From: GWE2-40-63 sp050179685
GTDB lineage: Bacteria; Bacteroidota; Bacteroidia; Bacteroidales; SZUA-534
Direction of reading: 5' to 3'
DNA length: 64,000 nt
Assembly (NCBI GenBank): GCA_050179685.1
Contig: JBFXEW010000009.1
Coordinates: forward strand, 73,640-137,639
Shown here: positions 16,766-25,323 of the stretch, piece by piece
Layout: each line of letters begins with the position of its first letter
Position numbering within the stretch: position 1 is the first letter of the stretch
The notes under the pieces: model-generated
The model's database searches: none
What the model saw: the letters and a program-made list of their open reading frames with translations, nothing else
Told to the model about the DNA's origin: nothing
Position numbers and translations under genes: made by a program

Positions 16766-16853
16766 AGTTGTAAGTTTTTTTAAGTGAATTTTTTTAAGTG
16801 AATTTTAAAACGCTGCAAATGTAATTAACGGATGTGGATAATTCAAAATACTT

Positions 16854-19800
16854 TTATTCCGAAGTGTCTTCTTCATCGTTTTGAACCTCTACATCCCCAG
16901 GTTTGGTGGCGTATTGGCTCCTAAATATTTTTTGCAGCAGGTCGTCGATGGTATCGAATTCTTCGGTATAAAAAATACCAAAACCCTGGGTGTAGGGTGC
17001 CTGCGTATATTCAATGTCGTTGTTTACTTTTTGAAAAGCCCGTAAGCGAACATTGCCCTTTTTATTTACTTTAAATTCTATCTGAAAGTCAGTGGTATAT
17101 GGACTTTTTTCGGTAGCATCCAACTGGTTGCTGTAGCCTACATTTCCGTTAACTGTAATGCGGTCGTTCCACAGGTTGGTCGATAAAGCCAGTTCGTATT
17201 CCTGCTCGGTGTTCTCGTCGCCGGGACGGTAAACAAATCCTAAATCAAACGCTGAATTTATCTGCGACAGCCAGTTACTTAACTGATTCGATAAAAGTTC
17301 ACTAACCGTAGTTGTTCCAAGGTTTCGCGAATTACTCGATGTGCTGCTTTGTTGGTAAAGCGGAGTGAATTTATTCACCAAAAGCAGGGAAAGTACCTGC
17401 TTATTTAATTCATCTTCGGGCAGACTATTCAGTTGATCAATAGCTGTTACATTGGTCGATGAAGGTACCTGAACGGCAAACTTAATGGTAGGATTGATAA
17501 GTTTGTCGGTCATTTTCAGGTGACAATCTACTTCAACTCTTTTTTCCTTATCGTTGGGGTCCTGCGTTAAATCGTAAACCGATGCTTTTCGAATTTTATA
17601 AACGGCATCCAGATTAATTACTGCATCGAGTGGATCGCCGGTCCAGCTAACTGAGCTGTTGGGCTGAATATCGAGTCGTTTTTTAATCACATTTTGCAGG
17701 GTAAATTTAAACTCTCCCCAGTTAATGTTGTAGTCACCATACATGTTAAAACCGCCGTCGAGCGATTCAATATTTAACTGGGCAAAACCTGTTGCAGTAA
17801 GTACATCACCAATTTCCGGGTCAAAAATTATTTGAACTTCAGCGTCTGGAGTAACCTGAATATCGAGCTGTATGTTCGTTTTTACATTGGGTTTTAAGGT
17901 AGTTTGGTTTTTGTTTACTTCCTTATTTGCAATGGTAACCGGTGTGGTAAACTCAATAAAGTCGTTGTCCTTTATATCAGAACGCCCTTCCAGAGGAATA
18001 TAAAAATAAGAGTTATTCAGTGTACTTGCAGCAATATCGAGCGAAAAAACATTGTTAATCAGGCTTAATTCAACCTGCCCCGAGCCATAAACTGTGCCGT
18101 AAAACAACGGACTAAGAGCCATATTGGTTTTAAGTCCCAGAATTTTATCAGTTCTTATTCTTGCTTTTATTTCGTACGATTCCAGTCTGTTGTGTGTGAT
18201 GGTTCCTGTTAAAGTTCCCTGGTTTTTTTCCTTATCGTATAGCGTAATATTATTTAGATAGATGCTTCGGTCTTTAAAAGTTACCGAGTCGGAAAAATAA
18301 TAATCAACATTGGTCGAAGCCACTTTCAATCCTATTTGGTCGGCAAATATTTTACCTTCCCATTGGGGATTCCGTATGGTTCCATAAACCCGGGCTTTAC
18401 CTGTGGCAGTTCCTGTAAAATCAATAAGATTTGGTTTTAAAAAGGGCTCCAAAATTTCAAAAGGCTGTTGGTTTAAATCAACCTGTAAATCAATTTTTTT
18501 GAGCGAGGGAATTACAATACCTTCAGCTGACAGGTTATTGACACCACCATTGTTTGCTTTTAGCATAACGTTTAACAGGTGCTTTTTATGATCCCAGGCA
18601 CTCGAAACGCGGGTTTCCCCAACAACTTTTCCGTTTAACGATAACTGATGTATCGAAAGTTCAGAGTCGATGTGTTTTTCGCCGTACAGGTCTTTAATAG
18701 TAGTAAGTCCCGATAGGTTTCCATTGAATTTTATGTTGTCTTTTTTTAAGAGCACATTCAAATGAGTCATGCTAAGGTTTTTAACATCAACCACAATACT
18801 ATCGGCCGGGTTTTTTGAGATGGTTCCGTTGGCGGTTAGCTTTGAACTGCCGTTATCGATGTTCAGGTTTTCAAAAATAAACCGGTTCGAGTCTTTTTGT
18901 ATAAAGCCCTGACTAATGTACCAGATGGTATCAATTACAATAATGTTTGAGGGATAAATATCAAATTTCAGATTGGGAACCCGCTCCATTTTACCGGGCA
19001 AAATGGTTACCATGGTATTGATGTTACCACTGTAAGTTTTTTCGAGCCAGTTATTCCAGTTAAAATTCAGGTTGATGCTGTCGTTGTGAATTTTTATACT
19101 CGACATAAAGTTTTTCAGCGACGATTTTTGGGTGTACCTTAATTCCCGGGAATCGATATTTAGAAAAAGATTGCTGTTCCTTGTAAATGCTTTCAGATTA
19201 AAATCGGATATCTCGCGTTTAAAAAACCGAAAATGATCGGAATAAAAGGCAAGACTCACTTGCTTATCAAGCGCATTGAACTTTCCGCTTAGCGTTGACC
19301 CGGAAGCTAAACTATAATCGGGAAACAGTATTTCGGTAATAGGCTGCGGATAATTGGCAACTACCGAAAAAGTAAAATCATTTTCAGCGTCTGGTTTTGA
19401 AGGTTTTATGCCCAACGAAGGAAGGTAATGCTCCAGCATCGACTCCACACTTCGCTTTAAAGTAAAGGTATTGTAATTGCCATGTAACTCTAGCTGAACA
19501 TATTCTGAACTCAGGTTAAATTTTTTTCCGTCGGGAACAGTTTTCGATGTAATTAAAATACTATCGGTTGCAAAGTACGAGGTATCTTTAAAATAAAATA
19601 ATTCAGAAACAGTTATATCACCCGTAGTATTGTTCAGTGTGTTGCCAATAAATTTTGCCTGCACGTTCATCGATAAACTCGAAACGGAATCTTTTTTGTT
19701 TAGTCCCAGGGCAATCAGATTGGCATTGTACAGGATTAAATTAAAATCGTACGATGGGAGGGTGTCTAAGTCAAAAACTCCGTCTAAATCGAAACGTAGT

Positions 19801-21236
19801 TTGGGATCGAATGATGAAACCCGCCCAACAAACATTTCGTTATCGAGATTTCCTTTAATTTTTATTGAGTCGACTCGTTGGTTGTTCATTTCAAAATGAT
19901 GAACCATTCCATCGACCAAAAAATGAGGCCCCAGTTTTTTCGAATAATAACCATTGGTATTTAAAGTAAATGAACTTTCGCCAAGGGTTTGGTCTTTGGT
20001 AAGTGCTCCCAGGTTAATGGGTTTTGCCTGCAGGGTTCCGTCGAGATAAATGCGTTCAAAAATGCTGTCGGTCGAAACTTCGATATCGGAATTTATCTTT
20101 CCCAGATTCGATGATAACTGACCCTTGGAATAAATTTGGAGCGCACTTCCGGTTAATTGTCCATGGTAGCTTATATCGCCTAAATTATCAACAAGTTCGG
20201 GCAAATCAAGACTTGGTTTGTTGAGGTACGAATTGTAAATGTAATTGATATCATCAGCATTGGTAAAAAGCTCATCAATGTCAAATTTGTAAGTCAGTTT
20301 ATCTTTCAGTAAAAAATCGTGAATAACAAAATTGCTGTGAATTATGCTTGTTTTTCCCAGTTGAATGCGTACATCTTTTCCGTGCAGGGTTTGCTTGTCC
20401 GATGCCAAAGTTCCTGAAAGGGTTAAAAATTCACGTCGGTTTTTTAAACTGGGAACCAGTGGGTAAAATTCATGTAAAAATACCCGCGTTGATAATTGTC
20501 CAACCGAAAAATCGGTATTTTCGCCTCCCAGTGTTAGGGTAGCATTGTTGAACTGAACCTGTGAGTTCAGGGTAATTAGTTTGAAATCGCTAAATGCAAT
20601 TTGATTTTCAGTTTTACTAAAGTTAAAAGCCGTAGTTCTTACAAACGATTGTCCATTCACGTAGTTCGAAAACTGATTCAAACGAAACTTAATCTGAGAG
20701 GCATCGAACGACACATTGCTTAGTTTGAGTTTTATATTTGAACTGTTTATTACTTGTTTTTGCGAAGTGTAATTCACTGAGGTCCGCGATACATCGACTA
20801 ATTTTGAACTTAGTTGCCAGTTCGTTTTTACCGTGTCTTCTTTTTTTAAGGCTTCGAGAATAAAACTATAATTATAACTACTATCGGGTAATTGAACCAG
20901 CTTGCTTATACTGTTTTTGATTGCTATTCGATGGAAGCTCACCGATTTATCGCTCAGATTAAAATGATTTAACCGGGCTTCAATTCGTTCGGCAAAAAAT
21001 AAAGTATCATTTTGCTGATCGGCAATAAAAAAATCACGGATAATCAGGTTGTTATTCAATCCCATTCGAAGTTTACCAATTGAAACACGGGTATCGAGTT
21101 GTTGTGCCAGGCGCTCAATCAGTCGTTTTGCCACCACGGTCTGCAGGGCCGGACTCCTAAGGGCTGTCCAGAAAATGATACCGGCTCCTGCGAGTATAAG
21201 AATGATAAAGGCTAATATTTTAGCAGTTTTTTTAAT
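16854..21236 (-). CDS. tamB: TamB/AsmA-like translocation and assembly protein
   Basis: This very long protein consists mostly of beta-strand repeats, as in the bridge-like TamB/YicH family that spans the periplasm for outer-membrane protein assembly or lipid transfer. The DUF490 (TamB C-terminal) domain occupies about the last 400 residues, with TATGFAQLNIESLDGGFNMYG and the closing NVGYSNQLD-type barrel motifs. Using ATG/GTG/TTG only, the frame starts at GTG 21137 (1427 residues) and lacks the usual membrane anchor. The frame remains open upstream and encodes a good anchor, KKTAKILAFIILILAGAG, if initiation is at ATT 21236 (about 1460 residues). The in-frame stop lies 5 codons before that. 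The N-terminus is uncertain, but the identity is not. Confidence 0.88.
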   Translation of the reverse strand: MKKTAKILAFIILILAGAGIIFWTALRSPALQTVVAKRLIERLAQQLDTRVSIGKLRMGLNNNLIIRDFFIADQQNDTLFFAERIEARLNHFNLSDKSVSFHRIAIKNSISKLVQLPDSSYNYSFILEALKKEDTVKTNWQLSSKLVDVSRTSVNYTSQKQVINSSNIKLKLSNVSFDASQIKFRLNQFSNYVNGQSFVRTTAFNFSKTENQIAFSDFKLITLNSQVQFNNATLTLGGENTDFSVGQLSTRVFLHEFYPLVPSLKNRREFLTLSGTLASDKQTLHGKDVRIQLGKTSIIHSNFVIHDFLLKDKLTYKFDIDELFTNADDINYIYNSYLNKPSLDLPELVDNLGDISYHGQLTGSALQIYSKGQLSSNLGKINSDIEVSTDSIFERIYLDGTLQAKPINLGALTKDQTLGESSFTLNTNGYYSKKLGPHFLVDGMVHHFEMNNQRVDSIKIKGNLDNEMFVGRVSSFDPKLRFDLDGVFDLDTLPSYDFNLILYNANLIALGLNKKDSVSSLSMNVQAKFIGNTLNNTTGDITVSELFYFKDTSYFATDSILITSKTVPDGKKFNLSSEYVQLELHGNYNTFTLKRSVESMLEHYLPSLGIKPSKPDAENDFTFSVVANYPQPITEILFPDYSLASGSTLSGKFNALDKQVSLAFYSDHFRFFKREISDFNLKAFTRNSNLFLNIDSRELRYTQKSSLKNFMSSIKIHNDSINLNFNWNNWLEKTYSGNINTMVTILPGKMERVPNLKFDIYPSNIIVIDTIWYISQGFIQKDSNRFIFENLNIDNGSSKLTANGTISKNPADSIVVDVKNLSMTHLNVLLKKDNIKFNGNLSGLTTIKDLYGEKHIDSELSIHQLSLNGKVVGETRVSSAWDHKKHLLNVMLKANNGGVNNLSAEGIVIPSLKKIDLQVDLNQQPFEILEPFLKPNLIDFTGTATGKARVYGTIRNPQWEGKIFADQIGLKVASTNVDYYFSDSVTFKDRSIYLNNITLYDKEKNQGTLTGTITHNRLESYEIKARIRTDKILGLKTNMALSPLFYGTVYGSGQVELSLINNVFSLDIAASTLNNSYFYIPLEGRSDIKDNDFIEFTTPVTIANKEVNKNQTTLKPNVKTNIQLDIQVTPDAEVQIIFDPEIGDVLTATGFAQLNIESLDGGFNMYGDYNINWGEFKFTLQNVIKKRLDIQPNSSVSWTGDPLDAVINLDAVYKIRKASVYDLTQDPNDKEKRVEVDCHLKMTDKLINPTIKFAVQVPSSTNVTAIDQLNSLPEDELNKQVLSLLLVNKFTPLYQQSSTSSNSRNLGTTTVSELLSNQLSNWLSQINSAFDLGFVYRPGDENTEQEYELALSTNLWNDRITVNGNVGYSNQLDATEKSPYTTDFQIEFKVNKKGNVRLRAFQKVNNDIEYTQAPYTQGFGIFYTEEFDTIDDLLQKIFRSQYATKPGDVEVQNDEEDTSE

Positions 21237-21356
21237 ACTTTTGGCGTTTTAATTTGTTAGAAATTCGCTTCCCTTTTTTTATGTGGAGGACAAAAATAAT
21301 AATTGCTAAATATAAACAGAAAAGATGCCAAACTTTTTGGCGAATCGATAAATTTT

Positions 21357-22376
21357 ATGAGTATAAACATTTTAGGGATAGAATCATCGTGCGATGATAC
21401 CTCGGCAGCAATAATTTCAGACGGAGTAATTAAATCGAATTTAATTGCAAACCAGGAAGTTCATAAAAAATATGGCGGAGTGGTACCCGAACTGGCATCG
21501 CGTGCGCACCAGCAAAATATTATTCCGGTTGTCGATGCGGCTATTAAACAAGCGGGTATGCAGCCTTCCGATATTACAGCCGTGGCTTTCACCCGCGGAC
21601 CCGGTTTATTGGGTTCACTCCTGGTGGGAACTTCGTTTGCCAAAGGTTTTGCCCTGGCTCAAAACATTCCTTTGATTGAAGTAAATCACCTTCAGGGACA
21701 TGTGTTGGCTCATTTTATTAAAGAAACCCCTGACGATACCAACCAGCCGGAGTTTCCTTTTCTTTGTCTTTTGGTTTCAGGCGGAAATTCGCAATTGATT
21801 GTGGTAAAAAGCCCTCTGGATATGGAAGTGGTTGGAGCAACAATCGACGACGCTGCCGGCGAAGCTTTCGACAAATGTGCCAAAGTAATGGATTTGCCTT
21901 ATCCCGGAGGTCCTGTGGTGGATAAACTGGCCAAGGAAGGTGACCCTACAAGAATTAAACTTTCGAAACCCCGGATCGATGGTTACGATTACAGCTTTAG
22001 CGGTTTAAAAACCAGTTTTTTATACCATATCCGCGATAATATAAAGCTAAACCCCAATTATATTGAAGAAAACAAAACGCACTTATGCGCAGCTTTGCAA
22101 CAAACCATCATCGAGATTTTGATGGATAAAGTGCATAAATTGCTTAAAGATACAGGCATCAAAGAACTTGCAGTAGCCGGCGGAGTTTCAGCCAATTCCG
22201 GCTTACGTGATGCTTTAATTGCTTATGGACAAAAGCATAAGGTAAAAGTTCATATTCCTAAGTTTTCGTACACCACCGACAATGCAGCCATGATAGCCAT
22301 AACCGGTCATTTTCGCTACCTGAAGGGCGAATTTGCCAGTCATGACATCACTCCATTGGCTCGCTTTGAGATTTAG
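21357..22376 (+). CDS. tsaD: tRNA N6-threonylcarbamoyltransferase subunit TsaD
   Basis: TsaD (Gcp/Kae1/YgjD) transfers threonylcarbamoyl from TC-AMP to A37 of ANN-decoding tRNAs. The start at ATG 21357 gives the conserved MSINILGIESSCDDTSAA (339 residues); an in-frame TTG 54 bp upstream adds a non-conserved tail. The metal-binding HLQGH motif (His111, His115) and the C-terminal TTDNAAMIA aspartate are present, with an ASKH-type ATPase fold in between. It is divergent from tamB and convergent with cysK 11 bp away. The gene is essential in most bacteria. Confidence 0.97.
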   Translation: MSINILGIESSCDDTSAAIISDGVIKSNLIANQEVHKKYGGVVPELASRAHQQNIIPVVDAAIKQAGMQPSDITAVAFTRGPGLLGSLLVGTSFAKGFALAQNIPLIEVNHLQGHVLAHFIKETPDDTNQPEFPFLCLLVSGGNSQLIVVKSPLDMEVVGATIDDAAGEAFDKCAKVMDLPYPGGPVVDKLAKEGDPTRIKLSKPRIDGYDYSFSGLKTSFLYHIRDNIKLNPNYIEENKTHLCAALQQTIIEILMDKVHKLLKDTGIKELAVAGGVSANSGLRDALIAYGQKHKVKVHIPKFSYTTDNAAMIAITGHFRYLKGEFASHDITPLARFEI

Positions 22377-22387
22377 GTAAAACTGAA

Positions 22388-23293
22388 TTAAAACAAATCG
22401 TCGACTGAAAGGTAACGTTCGCCGGTGTCGTAGGCAAAAGTAAGCACACGCTGGCCCTTCAGTTCGGGTAGTTTTTTTGCCACTGCAGCCATCGATGCGC
22501 CACTCGAAATGCCCACAAAAAGGCCTTCTTCGCGTGCAGCCCGCCGCGTGAAATCGTAGGCTTCATCTTTTCCTACACTTATAGTTCCGTTGAGTAGCTC
22601 GGTATAAAGCGTTTGTGGAATAAAACCGGCACCAATTCCCTGCAGAGGATGGGGGCCCGGGGCTCCGCCACTTATTACGGGCGATAATTCCGGTTCAACG
22701 GCAAAAACTTTTAGTCGGGGCCATTTTTGTTTAAGTACTTTGGCCAAACCACTGATATGTCCACCGGTTCCTACTCCGGTAATCAGGGCATCAAAACCTT
22801 CAGGAAAGTCCTTAATAACTTCCTGAGCGGTTGTTTTTGCGTGAATTTCGGGGTTTGCCTGGTTTTCAAATTGCATGGGAATCCATCCATTGAGTTCTTT
22901 TTGCAGTTCACGGGCTTTTTCAATGGCCCCTTTCATTCCCAGTTCTCTTGGCGTAAGAACCAGTTCGGCTCCATAGGCTTTTACCAGGCGGCGGCGTTCC
23001 AGCGACATCGATTCGGGCATAACAAGCACCAGCCGGTAACCCTTAACGGCAGCCACCAGAGCCAGTCCTATTCCGGTATTACCCGATGTAGGTTCAATAA
23101 TTACGGTATCTTTGGTAATCTGGCCCTTTTGTTCGGCATCTTCTACCATGGCCATGGCAATTCGGTCTTTAATACTTCCACCGGGATTTTGTTTTTCAAG
23201 TTTTACCCAAACTTCGGCTTCGTTATTAAAAAGCCGGTTGATTTTTAAAACCGGGGTTTTCCCAATAAGTTCCAGTACATTTTGTGCTATCAT
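22388..23293 (-). CDS. cysK: Cysteine synthase (O-acetylserine sulfhydrylase)
   Basis: This PLP enzyme makes cysteine from O-acetylserine and sulfide in the cytosol. The 301 residues are typical of the CysK/CysM family. The PLP lysine is in NPGGSIKDRIA (Lys42), PTSGNTGIGLAL binds substrate (about 68-79), and the phosphate-binding loop GTGGHISG is at about 174-181. It lies 38 bp downstream of the serine acetyltransferase gene on the same strand, so product and substrate are encoded together. CysK versus CysM cannot be decided by eye. The pair should share the leader-peptide/terminator control region upstream of cysE. Confidence 0.95.
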   Translation of the reverse strand: MIAQNVLELIGKTPVLKINRLFNNEAEVWVKLEKQNPGGSIKDRIAMAMVEDAEQKGQITKDTVIIEPTSGNTGIGLALVAAVKGYRLVLVMPESMSLERRRLVKAYGAELVLTPRELGMKGAIEKARELQKELNGWIPMQFENQANPEIHAKTTAQEVIKDFPEGFDALITGVGTGGHISGLAKVLKQKWPRLKVFAVEPELSPVISGGAPGPHPLQGIGAGFIPQTLYTELLNGTISVGKDEAYDFTRRAAREEGLFVGISSGASMAAVAKKLPELKGQRVLTFAYDTGERYLSVDDLF

Positions 23294-23331
23294 GTGATTT
23301 GAGTTTTTAAATGGATATTGTTTTTTAAGGA

Positions 23332-24165
23332 TTAAATTACAAAATCGATAACCTGATCGTACTCAGGATTTTTGTTCTTTACATATACTTCGTTTTTGTT
23401 TAACACAATGGAATAGTCCTCTACACTGTGTGTAAGCCAAACGTTACCGCCAATAACCGAGTGATTTCCAACAACTGTTTTTCCGCCCAGAATGGTAGTT
23501 CCCGAATAAATGGTAACATGATCACGTATGGCGGGATGCCTTTTGCTTCCGGCTTTTTCCTTGCTTACACTAAGTGCTCCCAGGGTAACTCCCTGATAAA
23601 TTTTTACATGCTTACCAATTTCGGTAGTTTCGCCAATTACTATTCCGGTACCGTGGTCGATGCAAAACGATTCGCCAATGCTGGCTCCCGGATGAATGTC
23701 AATTCCTGTTTCTTTGTGTCCGTATTCCGAAAATAACCTTGGCAAAACCGGAATATTCAGTTTGTAAAGTTCGTGGGCAATACGATGGATGGTTATGGCA
23801 AAAAAACCGGGATAGCTTACTATTACTTCTTCGATGCTTTCGGCGGCCGGATCACCTTTGTAAATGGCTTCGGCATCTTTAATAAGTAGGTGGTACACCG
23901 TTTCGAACCGGTCAATAAACGCCTGAGTCAATTCGTTGGCTTGCACATCGGTATAACTTATCGATTGGAGCAGACAACTCAGCTGAATTTCGATGTGGTT
24001 GAGGTCGGCTTCCAAATCAATTTTATCTTTTTTACTGAGGATGGGAAAAAGCAGCGAAATAACACTCCGCAAAAGCAGTTGGCTGTTTTTTACCGAAGGA
24101 ACTTTACCAGCAGCATTTCGGCGAAATTGCCCGATTTGTTTAAAAAAACTTTCTTTGTTCATCAT
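23332..24165 (-). CDS. cysE: Serine O-acetyltransferase (EpsC/CysE type)
   Basis: This enzyme acetylates serine with acetyl-CoA, the first step of cysteine synthesis. The 277 residues comprise an N-terminal all-helical domain (about 1-145) and a C-terminal left-handed beta-helix with hexapeptide repeats (HPGASIGESFCIDHGTGIVI onward, about 155-260). The conserved catalytic Asp-His lies in the FCIDHGTG segment. It is the first gene of cysE-cysK. The mRNA leader contains a promoter, an 11-codon ORF with a Cys codon, and an intrinsic terminator ending 8 nt before the start codon. Regulation is therefore probably by attenuation (see separate entries). Confidence 0.95.
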   Translation of the reverse strand: MMNKESFFKQIGQFRRNAAGKVPSVKNSQLLLRSVISLLFPILSKKDKIDLEADLNHIEIQLSCLLQSISYTDVQANELTQAFIDRFETVYHLLIKDAEAIYKGDPAAESIEEVIVSYPGFFAITIHRIAHELYKLNIPVLPRLFSEYGHKETGIDIHPGASIGESFCIDHGTGIVIGETTEIGKHVKIYQGVTLGALSVSKEKAGSKRHPAIRDHVTIYSGTTILGGKTVVGNHSVIGGNVWLTHSVEDYSIVLNKNEVYVKNKNPEYDQVIDFVI

Positions 24166-24173
24166 ATTATTGT

Positions 24174-24206
24174 AAAAAAAAAGCCCTGACGATTAACGTA
24201 AGGGCT
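24174..24206 (-). terminator. Intrinsic terminator in the cysE leader (candidate attenuator)
   Basis: A hairpin with arms AGCCCTTACG and CGTCAGGGCT around a TTAAT loop is followed by at least eight T on the minus strand. It ends just before the cysE ATG, not after a gene, so it should stop transcription unless antagonised. An upstream CAGGGC inside the leader ORF could compete for the 5' arm. Confidence 0.75.
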
Positions 24207-24235
24207 CATTATAGTTATGTTTAATTATAATCTTG

Positions 24236-24271
24236 TCACACTACAAAATATGCCCTGCATGTTGTATGCAT
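24236..24271 (-). CDS. Candidate leader peptide MHTTCRAYFVV of cysE-cysK
   Basis: An 11-codon ORF starts with ATG at 24271 and ends with TGA. It lies between a canonical Bacteroidota promoter and the leader terminator of cysE, and it contains one cysteine codon (TGC) at position 5. The codons right after it (AGG GCA) carry the AGGGC that can pair with the 5' arm of the terminator. A role in cysteine-responsive attenuation is inferred from position. It has not been shown to be translated. Confidence 0.5.
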   Translation of the reverse strand: MHTTCRAYFVV

Positions 24272-24276
24272 ACAAC
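24261..24276. promoter_or_regulatory. 16-bp perfect palindrome in the cysE leader
   Basis: GTTGTATGCATACAAC is a perfect palindrome that includes the start codon of the leader peptide. It could be a dimeric regulator site or a hairpin that occludes the leader ORF start in RNA. Confidence 0.55.
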
Positions 24277-24334
24277 AACAATTCAAAGCGCTATTTTGTG
24301 TTTTATTATTCATTTCTTTCTTTAGTTTCGAATG

Positions 24335-24364
24335 CAAAAGTAGGATTATATTTTATTTTGCCAA
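24335..24364 (-). promoter_or_regulatory. Bacteroidota sigma-ABfr-type promoter of cysE-cysK
   Basis: On the minus strand TTGG and TACTTTTG are separated by 18 nt, a good match to the minus-33 TTTG/TTGG and minus-7 TAnnTTTG consensus. It predicts a leader RNA of about 160 nt before cysE. Confidence 0.7.
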
Positions 24365-24535
24365 GAGAAGTGTAAAAAATTAACAGTTAATTAACTTAAA
24401 AATATTCAGATTGGTGTTTGGTGGATAAAGTTCGTTTCAATTTAAAAGAATTTATCCCAAATTGAATCCAGAATGTTGGGAGAGTTTTTAAAGGAAGAAA
24501 GTAGATAAAATGCTGGGTGTTTCGTTCAATAAGGC

Positions 24536-24543
24536 TATTTTTG
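24536..24543 (+). promoter_or_regulatory. Promoter minus-7 box of the YggS gene
   Basis: TATTTTTG fits TAnnTTTG and lies 19 nt before the start codon, implying a very short leader. Confidence 0.55.
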
Positions 24544-24562
24544 TGACTTAAACTGGCTGCTT

Positions 24563-25225
24563 ATGAAAATTGCTGATAATTTACTTGCAATAAAAACGAC
24601 TATTCCGGAAAATGTAACATTGGTTGCCGTATCGAAAACCAAACCCAATACCGATATTTTGGAAGCCTATGAGGCCGGACAACGCATATTTGGCGAAAAC
24701 CGGGCTCAGGAATTAAAACAAAAAGCTGAGGACTTACCTAAAGATATTGAATGGCACTTTATCGGTCATCCGCAATCGAAACAGGTTAAATATTTTGCTC
24801 CTTTTGTAAGTTTGATTCACGGTGTCGATAGTTTAAAATTGCTGGGTGTAATTGATAAAGAGGCGCAAAAAAACCAAAGGGTAATCAATTGCCTGCTTGA
24901 ATTTCATATAGCTGAAGAGGAAAGTAAGTTTGGCCTTTCGTTGAACGAAGCCGAAGAAATACTTACAAATCCCGAAACCCAACTTTTAAAGCAGGTGCGA
25001 ATTTGTGGGGTGATGGGCATGGCCACTTATACCGACGATGAGTCACAGATTCGGCGCGAATTTAAAAGTCTGCACAGCATTTTTGTGACATTGAAAAAAA
25101 ACTACTTTGCTGATAAGCCTTATTTTAATACAGTTTCTATGGGCATGTCGGGCGATTACCAGTTGGCAATCGAAGAGGGTAGTACGCTGGTTCGTATTGG
25201 CAGCTCAATTTTTGGAGTGCGTTAG
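24563..25225 (+). CDS. YggS/PROSC family PLP homeostasis protein
   Basis: This cytosolic PLP-binding protein of the alanine-racemase barrel fold buffers pyridoxal phosphate and amino-acid pools. No enzymatic reaction is established for the family. The 220 residues include the PLP lysine in VAVSKTKP (Lys25), the FGENRAQEL motif, FIGHPQSKQ (the usual FIGxLQxNK variant) and the closing LRVGSSIFG-like segment (LVRIGSSIFGVR). Length is normal. It is a single plus-strand gene with its own minus-7 box, followed by the dihydroorotate dehydrogenase-like gene. Confidence 0.93.
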   Translation: MKIADNLLAIKTTIPENVTLVAVSKTKPNTDILEAYEAGQRIFGENRAQELKQKAEDLPKDIEWHFIGHPQSKQVKYFAPFVSLIHGVDSLKLLGVIDKEAQKNQRVINCLLEFHIAEEESKFGLSLNEAEEILTNPETQLLKQVRICGVMGMATYTDDESQIRREFKSLHSIFVTLKKNYFADKPYFNTVSMGMSGDYQLAIEEGSTLVRIGSSIFGVR

Positions 25226-25285
25226 TTCACAAACCAGCTGCTGTAAAAATGTTAAAAAGACACTTTTAGCACCCGTTTAAATTTT

Positions 25286-25293
25286 TATATTTG
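25286..25293 (+). promoter_or_regulatory. Promoter minus-7 box of the PyrD-like gene
   Basis: TATATTTG matches TAnnTTTG exactly, 30 nt upstream of the ATG. Confidence 0.6.
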
Positions 25294-25323
25294 TTTCCCA
25301 AATAAAACGCAAAAAGAGATATC

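Noticed and set aside
24174..24370. Known riboswitch upstream of cysE (SAM or similar)
   Set aside because: No conserved SAM-I/II core could be seen. The leader is better explained by the mini-ORF plus terminator.
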